Assembly (NCBI GenBank): GCA_014218235.1 | Contig: CM024758.1 | Coordinates: 71,372,206-71,436,205 of the forward strand | Length of the DNA stretch: 64,000 nucleotides | Source: Colocasia esculenta | Lineage: Eukaryota > Streptophyta > Magnoliopsida > Alismatales > Araceae | Direction of reading: 5' to 3' | In this document: positions 57,550-64,000 of the stretch, one piece after another | Position numbering within the stretch: the stretch's first letter is position 1 | Layout: every line of letters starts with the position of its first letter | Notes under the pieces: model-generated | What the model saw: the letters and a program-made list of their open reading frames with translations, nothing else | Told to the model about the DNA's origin: nothing | Databases searched by the model: none | Made by a program: the position numbers and the translations under genes

Positions 57550-59167
57550 TGTAGACACGCGAATTTGGCTCCCCCGCGGGCAAATTTCATACTGCACGAT
57601 AATGCCATAAATGACCTTCATTTTTCCTTGAAAGAGTGTTTTCCCCATCATTATGGATCACCCCCATTCTTCCCCGGTGCTTCCCTTCCATTTTCCGAAA
57701 CCCCTGGGGTATTATAAGCTTGAATTCTTTATCGCGACAGGTATAGCAGCCGCCTCTCTATAAACGCGTCCAGCATCCTGGATGTGATTCAGGATCCTTA
57801 TCGCGACGGCCTTCAGGGGTGCAACCTTATCGCGGCCTGTATGTCAGCCGCGACTCAGTTTGTAGTCACGTCCTGCTGCCCAGACGCGATTCAATGTGGC
57901 CCAGAAAGTCATCATGCCCAGGCCCGTAATCATGAGAAAAGCCTGAATCGCGTCCTTGACAGAAGATGTGATTTAAAAGGTCAAATCCTAAAAGCTTCCA
58001 GCAGACAAGTACATTTATAAGCTGATTGCCTTAGAAATTGCCTCTAGGGTAATCGCGTCGGCCATGGCCGGTGCGTTTCAAGTCGCGACAGCCCTAGCGG
58101 ATGCGATTCCATTCCTTATTGCGACATCCTGATAGGATGCAATTCAGAGACATTGACGGCAATCAAGTGCTTGTCTCATTAAATTGACCTTCTGAAACGT
58201 GGCCTACCGCCCATACGTATTTAAATCCTTGTCGCGGCGCCCATGCCTGAAGCGATTCAAGTCGCGGCCTGCCACCCAGACGGGATTCAACTCCTAATTG
58301 CAGCTTCCTATTTGGATGCGATTCAAGAATCTATTTCCTATAAATTGGCCCCGAGGATCATTTTGTTTAGGGAGGGTTCCACGAAGCGGCGAAGCCCTGC
58401 CGGATCCTCGCCTCGACTCCGAGTCATTCCTTGCCGATCCATTCTTCTTCCTCGGAGTCCGACGCCGTCGTCTCCTTCCACCCCACGCGCGAGGTGGGAG
58501 CATCTTCCTCCTCTCCTTCCTCCGTCCAATCGGAAACGGCCCGTCACGCCGCACCAACGTTTGGGGAAGTACCCCCTCCCCTCTCTTCCTTATTTGCATT
58601 TCTACTCCCTCCGGGCCCCACGTGGTTCTTTACGTTTTCACCTCCTCCGGGCCCCACGTGGCCCTTCTTTAATCCTTTTTTACACACATGCATGCATACA
58701 CACATATACCTACTTTAAGGGTTTAAAATCACCATCCGTTGAGTCCTCCCCATTTTACTCATTTATTTATTTATTTGGGATTCGGTACTACACGCCCTAT
58801 TTCGCTAATCCCCATTCTTATTTGTCTTTTTTGCAAGGGTAAGCAAATGAGAAAACGCCCTCTACTGCGGCCGGCCGTGTTCATAGAGGAGGATGGGACC
58901 CACATCATCCCCCGCGCAATCTCCCCGCTAAAAGGTATGCTCGCGATCACTCCTTCCATCCCGCACCCCTCGCCGTGCGTCTCGATTCGGCACCCTCGCG
59001 TGCCTGGCGATCACATTTCTTTTTCTTTATTTTATGCTTTTCACACTCCATATCCACACACCACACATTCCACACACATTTCGCAAACCATATTTTTATT
59101 TTTATCACCACCCTCTTTGTGGACTGTTCTTTGTCCCCCTAAAAACAGAACGGAAAACACATCTACA
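57550..59167 (+). repeat. 3' LTR of element D
   Basis: Same length as the 5' LTR. Visible differences are mostly C/T or G/A, many at CG sites within the dyads (57729-58325). TATA box at 58339-58345. Confidence 0.93.
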
Positions 59168-59172
59168 CTAGG

Positions 59173-59514
59173 CACAATTTCAGGAGTACTTCAACAGCAA
59201 GTACTTCTCTGACCGAGTACAAGAAAGGAAGGTGGCAGAGTTCACCAATCTGAAACAATGGAGTCTCTTTGTAGCTGAATACGAGGCCCAATTCTCTAAA
59301 TTGGCCCGTTATGCCCCACACTTGGTCCAAACCGAGCGGTTGAAGGCCAAAAGGTTCATGAGCGGTCTGATGCCCAGTACATTACACAAATGGGACCAAT
59401 GGATCTGCAGACATACCCAGAGATGGTGAGAAAAGTACTACTACTTGAGGACTCACTAGCTATCACTGAGAACATCAAAAATAGTATGGTAAAAAGGGAA
59501 CAGGGGACAATATC
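59173..59514 (+). pseudogene. gag: Element C gag, second part
   Basis: Continues from 35229 in frame: AQFQEYFNSKYFSDRVQERK, then VAEYEAQFSKLARYAPHLVQ and MSGLMPSTLHKWDQ. A frameshift near 59395 leads to MDLQTYPEMVRKVLLLEDSL. Cut at 59515 by LTR E2. Confidence 0.9.
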
Positions 59515-62097
59515 TGTCACACCCCAATGCGGAATATCGGCAAGAAAAGGGTATAGAGCGAGTACTAGACATCAACCATTACACAATGAATAATACTAAA
59601 GCGAATTCATTTCATTAATATATTTCCAGTGTCTAGTTACAACCACTAATATCAGAGCCAATCTATGGGGCCCGATTACATTGGAATAAAACAAAAGACT
59701 AAGCATCAAACCTAACTACTACAACACTAAACATAGCAATAGGACACTAGGGTACTCATGACATCACTCCAGGTCATTCCCGTCCTCTTGAGTGTATGGT
59801 TCATCCTCGGTCTTACCTGAGAACACAACGACAAATAACGCAAGGTGAGCGAACATCGCCTAGTAGGACTTAAATCTCAGGCTCAAGCAGGCTTTAAGTA
59901 ATTAATGCATTAAAGGCAGAGTAACTAATGACAGAACGGAAGAGAGTGTGAAGTAAAAATATAGCAGGACAGTACGTGAATGAAATAGCAAGACTTTCCA
60001 AATATAGACTTTCCAAGAATAGCACCAGTGTCGGGAATAACACAATAATAGAAAGATAGAACGATGTCAAGTATAGCAAGATGGCCATAGTACAAATAGC
60101 ACAACGAGTATAGCATAGCACAACGAGTATAGTATAGCACTTTGTTGTCAATGGACAACGAGAGAACATAGCACTTTTGATTGTCATTTAGATAGTCAAG
60201 ATAGATAGCACTTGAGTGTAATGCCAAATACTCTGATCATTTAACTCGTATGGGCACTAGCACTTTCGGGCGCACATCCCAAGACCAGATCGGGCCCTTT
60301 ATATATTGCCAGGCATTTAGTTATATTGTTTATCTTTAGACAATCAGTCAATGGCCAATATAGAGTATCAAGAAACGTTGAATAGATGAGCGAGTAGAGT
60401 ATAGATGAGAGTTAGTGGGCCTTGCACATGAAACGTTGAGTAACGAGCGATAGTAACAGTTGCATAACACGTGCACATGGTGGTGGTAGTCAGGCGGAAC
60501 TCACGACCATTCCGCTGGCCATGTTAAGCACAAGTCCAGAGGTCCGATGTGATTCAAGACGAGAGTGAATTTCCAATAGCCGTTTGGACCATATTGATCC
60601 CTAATGGGTGTAACAGGTGTTAGGGTACGCTCGCCGACCATGTGGGAATCCATGGATAGAGGAGACTTATGGAGGCCTTGAACAAAGACTTACTAGTCCA
60701 GCAGATGGAGTATCCGACGGAGAGTTCGTCCAAGTCAAGAGAGAGTGTATATAGAAACAAGTGTTCGACGTTCTAGAGGAATCTAGAACAATGGAGCGTC
60801 GATATCGGTATTCCCAAAACATCGCGAGAAACAATAGACAAGTATAGGGTAATTTAATTACATAAATTACTAGATGTATTATGAAATAGTTTCATGCCAA
60901 ATTATGCCATAATTGGATGGTTCAAAGTGCGTGTAAGTGTCATAAAATTTTAGATAGAAAAGATCGTGTGCATGTATTTTAATCATACATAAATATTTAA
61001 TTTATAACAAGAGTTATTTTCGGGATGTATGACTGTTAAACAAGAGTACAAACTCTGTAGATAATCAAGCATTGCTGAGGCAGGGGGTTTCTTGCAAAAA
61101 GAACCCAGATCGCGACATACCCTAGTGAGGGTCGCGACGAGGTCAACTGAGATCGCGACGGGTGCTTGTATGTGTCGTGACAGGCTTAGTCTAGTCGGGC
61201 AGCAGATCGCGACGACAGGCCCTGTCGCTGTCGCGATCAGATCGCGATAGACCTTATGAACGCGGCCTATCGGGCTATTGCGTTCACAGGGTCTGCGCCC
61301 GAGTCCGACAGGGAAAGGACTTTACATTGGATTGCGGGCCAGAACTTACCCTATTTGACACAGGGTGGTTCAGAAAATCACAACTAATTGTATAGTCAAC
61401 GAAAAATCGTGAAACCAGTTGCAAAACGACCTAGACATGCATGGGTACTTACAATAAATAGGAATTGGAAAACGTCCATGGTTTTGACATGTTGTAAACA
61501 CAGTTATTCATGATGAACATGAAACCGTACATAGTTGAGATCAACGATTAAATTCGCAAGATAAGATGAATCAAATTTAGGGCTTTTAGGGGAAAAAGAT
61601 GCCTAACATGCATCAGTTCCTACAGTAAAAATCTCGTGGCATGGGGTTGAGTATACAAGGCGATCAAGAATTAAGAAGAGGGTTCAGGGTCATGTAAGTT
61701 GCAGAACATGAAAAATCGAGAACGAAAGATATGCTCGATGGAAAATTATGAAACCAAAGGACTTTTGTTCTTGATAGACGAGACATCCTACAGAAAAAGT
61801 TTCATGGTTTATGCTTGTGAGAATGCCTACCTTTGATCATTTTCCTCTTCTAGGGTAAAGACTTGAAGAACTCGGTGAAGAACATGAGAGATCCTTCCTC
61901 TCCATGAATTCTCCTCCTCTTGGCCTCTCCTCCTGGTCGAGGAACCTCTTGGCACGAGCTAGGGCCGACCATGAAGGTTTAAGAGAAGTATTTAAGCTTC
62001 TCCCTATTCCCATTCCTAGTTTAAGCCTAACTCCTATTAAATTCCAAATTTCCTATTTTCCTCTCCCATTTTAAGCATGAGATCTCTTATTTGGGTT
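59515..62097 (-). mobile_element. LTR E2, same family as E, truncated by the CACTA element
   Basis: Starts TGTCACACCCCAATGCGG, matching the plus-strand start of E, and stays similar through most of its length. Carries the shared module (60624-60700) and CGCG dyads (61110-61285). Its last part should lie beyond the CACTA element. Whether it is a solo LTR cannot be told. Confidence 0.8.
61110..61285. repeat. CGCG dyads in E2
   Basis: ATCGCGACATACCCTAGTG with AGGGTCGCGACGA, an inverted repeat whose inner ACCCT/AGGGT also pairs; further TCGCGA at 61207 and 61231. Confidence 0.8.
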
Positions 62098-62379
62098 CAC
62101 TAGTACAAATTATGGAATAGACCACCGTTAGTTAAGAACCGTCGGCGGTTCTGCATAAAGCCAACGGTCTTTAACCGTCGATGTTTTATTTGGGAATAGA
62201 CAACACATTAACCGTGGTTTAATATATATGATTTATTTTTTAATATATATCTTCTATTTGAACCGTCGTTTAATAGTTATTAAAAGTCCATCTTACTTCC
62301 TTAATTCTCCAACCCCCGCCAATTTGGATTTGGATGGCCCCACATCTCTTCCCCGCCAAAGAAGGGAAACCGCGCTGGA

Positions 62380-63405
62380 ACCCCTCGCCTCGTCCCTCCC
62401 AGCATGCAGAAGAGGTCTCCCCATCTCCCGGACGCCCTCACCTCGCCCCTCCCAGCGCGCAGAAGAGTCGCCCCTCCCAGCACGCAGAAGAGGCAGAGGC
62501 GCGCCCTCTCTCCGTCGCCCAGACGCCCGCCTGTGCTGGAACGCCCTCGCCTCGCCCCTCCAGCGTGCAGAAGAGGTAGAGGTGCGTCCTCTCCCCATCG
62601 CCCGCGCCGGAACATCCTCGCCTCGCCCCTCCCAGTGTGTAGAAGAGTCTCCCTCCCAGCGCGCAGAAGAGGCAGAGGCGCCCCCTTTCCCCATCGCCCG
62701 TTCACCCTCCCCTGCGCTGGAACGCCCTCGCCTCGCCCCTCCCAGCGTGCAGAAGAGGCAGAGGCGCGCCCTATCCCCGTCGCCCGGATGCCCGCCTGCG
62801 CTGGAACGCCCTCGCCTCGCCCCTCCAGCGTGCAGAAGAGGCAGAGGTGCGCCCTCTCCCCATCGCCCGCGCCGGAACGTCCTCGCCTCGCCCCTCCCAG
62901 TGTGCAGAAGAGTCACCCTCCCAGCGCGCAGAAGAGTCACCCTCCCAGCGCGCAGAAGAGGTAGAGGCGCACCCTTTCCCCATCGCCCGTTCGCCCTCCC
63001 CTGCGCTGGAACGCCTCGCTTCGCCCCTCCCAGCGTGCAGAAGAGGCAGAGGCGCGCCCTCTCCCCGTCGCCCGGACGCCCGCCTGTGCTGGAACGCCCT
63101 CGCCTCGCCCCTCCAGCGTGCAGAAGAGGCAGAGGTGCGCCCTCTCCCCATCGCCCGCGCCGGAACATCCTCGCCTCGCCCCTCCCAGTGTGCAGAAGAG
63201 TCGCCCTCCCAGCGCGCAGAAGAGGCAGAGGCGCCCCCTTTCCCCATCGCCCGTTCGGCCTCCCCTGCGCTGGAACGCCCTCGCCTCGCCCCTCCCAACG
63301 CACAGAAGAGGCAGAGGCGCACCCTTTCCCCATCGCCCGGACGCCCTCGCCTACGCCGGAACGCCCTCGCCTCGCCCCTCCCAGCGCACAGAAGAGGTAG
63401 AGCCA
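62380..63405. repeat. GC-rich satellite with ~85-bp subunits in a ~270-bp higher-order repeat
   Basis: Subunits share CGCCCCTCCCAGCGTGCAGA, AGAGGCAGAGGCGCGCCCTC and CCCCATCGCCCG. The subtype CCCTCCAGCGTGCAGAAGAG recurs at about 62559, 62821 and 63109. Both strands are open for over 370 codons only because stop codons are rare in this composition. Confidence 0.88.
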
Positions 63406-64000
63406 AAACACAGTTCATATGCATTCAAACTAGATGCTACTACATTAGAATATTAGATAAGAAAACTAATAGAGCACCATTTAAAGTAAAAGGCTCAACA
63501 ATTTTACATGATTTGCATTTTATCATGAACTGGACAATGTATAAATGAGTCTTAGTCATTTTATCTTAGAGACTGAATAGACACCTTTAGGATCAAGAAG
63601 TGTAGCACAATAGCATTGGTTAACAATTACATAGATAAGAAAACTAATAGAGCATCATTTCAAGTAAAAGGGTCAACAATTACATAGATAAGAAAACTAA
63701 TATGCGTACAAGTCTGAAAAGACAGGACACACATCTGGGAAGGCAGCAGAATGGGGTATGCTTGCTACTGCATGAGGCTTTTGTATTTGATTAAAGTGTG
63801 TTCACAGATGTTGAAATCTTCATAATCTACACCCCCTCCTTAGCATGTTGTTGAGCATTTTTTTTTTTTGGCTTATCTGAAAATTGATGTCATTTTGAAT
63901 GTGAGTTGTCTAGAACAACGTTCTAATTTAGGGGTTATATTGAAAAAGTAAAGAAAAGGGAGAGTGTGGACAAAAGGTACAACTGATAAATAGGCAGCAG
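63406..64000. other. CACTA interior without recognised gene
   Basis: AT-rich. AGATAAGAAAACTAATA recurs at 63455, 63633 and 63686. Nothing coding seen. Confidence 0.6.

Larger units (their letters stand above)
35230..59167 (+). mobile_element. Element D: non-autonomous Tat-like element, hosting F/E and G
   Basis: LTRs of equal length (1618 bp) lie at 35230-36847 and 57550-59167. The target duplication is CTGGG/CTAGG (35225-35229, 59168-59172). Without F and G the element is about 9.6 kb. It encodes gag related to that of element T and a protease-like remnant, but no RT, RNase H or integrase. It therefore needed proteins from a relative, plausibly an element like T. Confidence 0.9.
31589..64000 (+). 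mobile_element. Element C: Del/Tekay-like Ty3/gypsy element, interrupted, right end outside window
   Basis: Its 5' LTR (31589-34703), tRNA-Met primer site and gag start are seen. Gag stops at 35229 where element D begins and resumes at 59173, in frame. It is broken again at 59515 by LTR E2, which is itself broken by the CACTA element. Pol and the 3' LTR must lie to the right of the window. Confidence 0.8.
62098..64000. mobile_element. CACTA (En/Spm-like) transposon end
   Basis: Begins CACTAGTACAAAT, the terminal form of plant CACTA elements, inside E2. Subterminal repeats of ACCGTCG/ACCGTTAG types in both orientations fill 62098-62280. No transposase is visible, and the opposite terminus (TTTGTACTAGTG-like) is not in the window. 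Confidence 0.75.

Noticed and set aside
62228..63411. Long open frames (over 370 codons) on both strands
   Set aside because: They follow the GC-rich satellite and consist of repeated Arg/Pro/Ser words; opposite-strand openness shows that composition, not coding, is the cause.
1..64000. Integrated pararetrovirus or other virus
   Set aside because: No movement protein, viral coat protein or caulimovirid order; every pol fragment has LTR-retrotransposon architecture.
1..64000. tRNA and rRNA genes
   Set aside because: No cloverleaf with A and B boxes or rRNA-like stretch was recognised; tRNA-like words are primer-binding sites.

Overview
The window is nuclear DNA of a flowering plant with a repeat-rich genome. 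It contains no bacterial-type genes, operons, rRNA or tRNA genes. Almost every base belongs to LTR retrotransposons nested in one another, with a CACTA DNA transposon at the right edge. Element boundaries were set by eye from TG...CA termini, matching LTR pairs, target-site duplications (TSDs), primer-binding sites and polypurine tracts. The species cannot be named from the sequence.

Layout. (1) 1-15424: element T, a minus-strand Ty3/gypsy element of the Tat/Ogre type. It has a 5' LTR (13999-15424), gag, protease with G-patch, RT, two RNase H domains and integrase, all decayed. On the opposite strand, downstream of pol, is an intron-containing plant mobile domain (PMD) gene at 125-1697. A 1.5-kb solo LTR (9230-10730) splits gag from protease. 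(2) 15425-16458: unassigned LTR-like DNA with a 179-bp tandem duplication. (3) 16459-30695: element A, a non-autonomous Athila-like element. Its one decayed long frame carries a plant GYF domain. Its 3' LTR is split by element B (21498-30342), a minus-strand element with 3.7-kb LTRs and a gag-only interior. (4) 30711-31588: element H, a copia LTR piece cut by element C. (5) 31589 to the right edge: element C, plus strand, with a 3.1-kb LTR and a gag frame interrupted at 35229 and resumed at 59173.

The interruption is element D (35230-59167), a Tat-like element with 1618-bp LTRs and gag but no RT or integrase. D itself contains solo LTR F (38845-43967), which contains solo LTR E (38905-41867), and also a complete Sirevirus-type copia element G (45253-54432). 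To the right, LTR E2 (59515-62097) sits in the gag of C and is cut by a CACTA element (62098 to the edge) carrying a GC-rich higher-order satellite.

No intact autonomous element is visible. T has stops and frameshifts, G lacks integrase, and A, B and D lack pol. The coding piece that looks most conserved is the PMD gene, whose exon phases all agree.

The strongest unexplained signals are non-coding. First, CG-centred palindromes occur in pairs about 18-23 bp apart (a CGCG version in the Ty3/gypsy elements T, B, C, D, E, and less perfectly F; a GTCGAC version in the copia elements G and H). Second, a leader module of about 80-130 bp is shared by T, B, C, D, E and E2 although these fall in at least two lineages. 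Third, host domains (GYF, PMD) have been taken up by retroelements.
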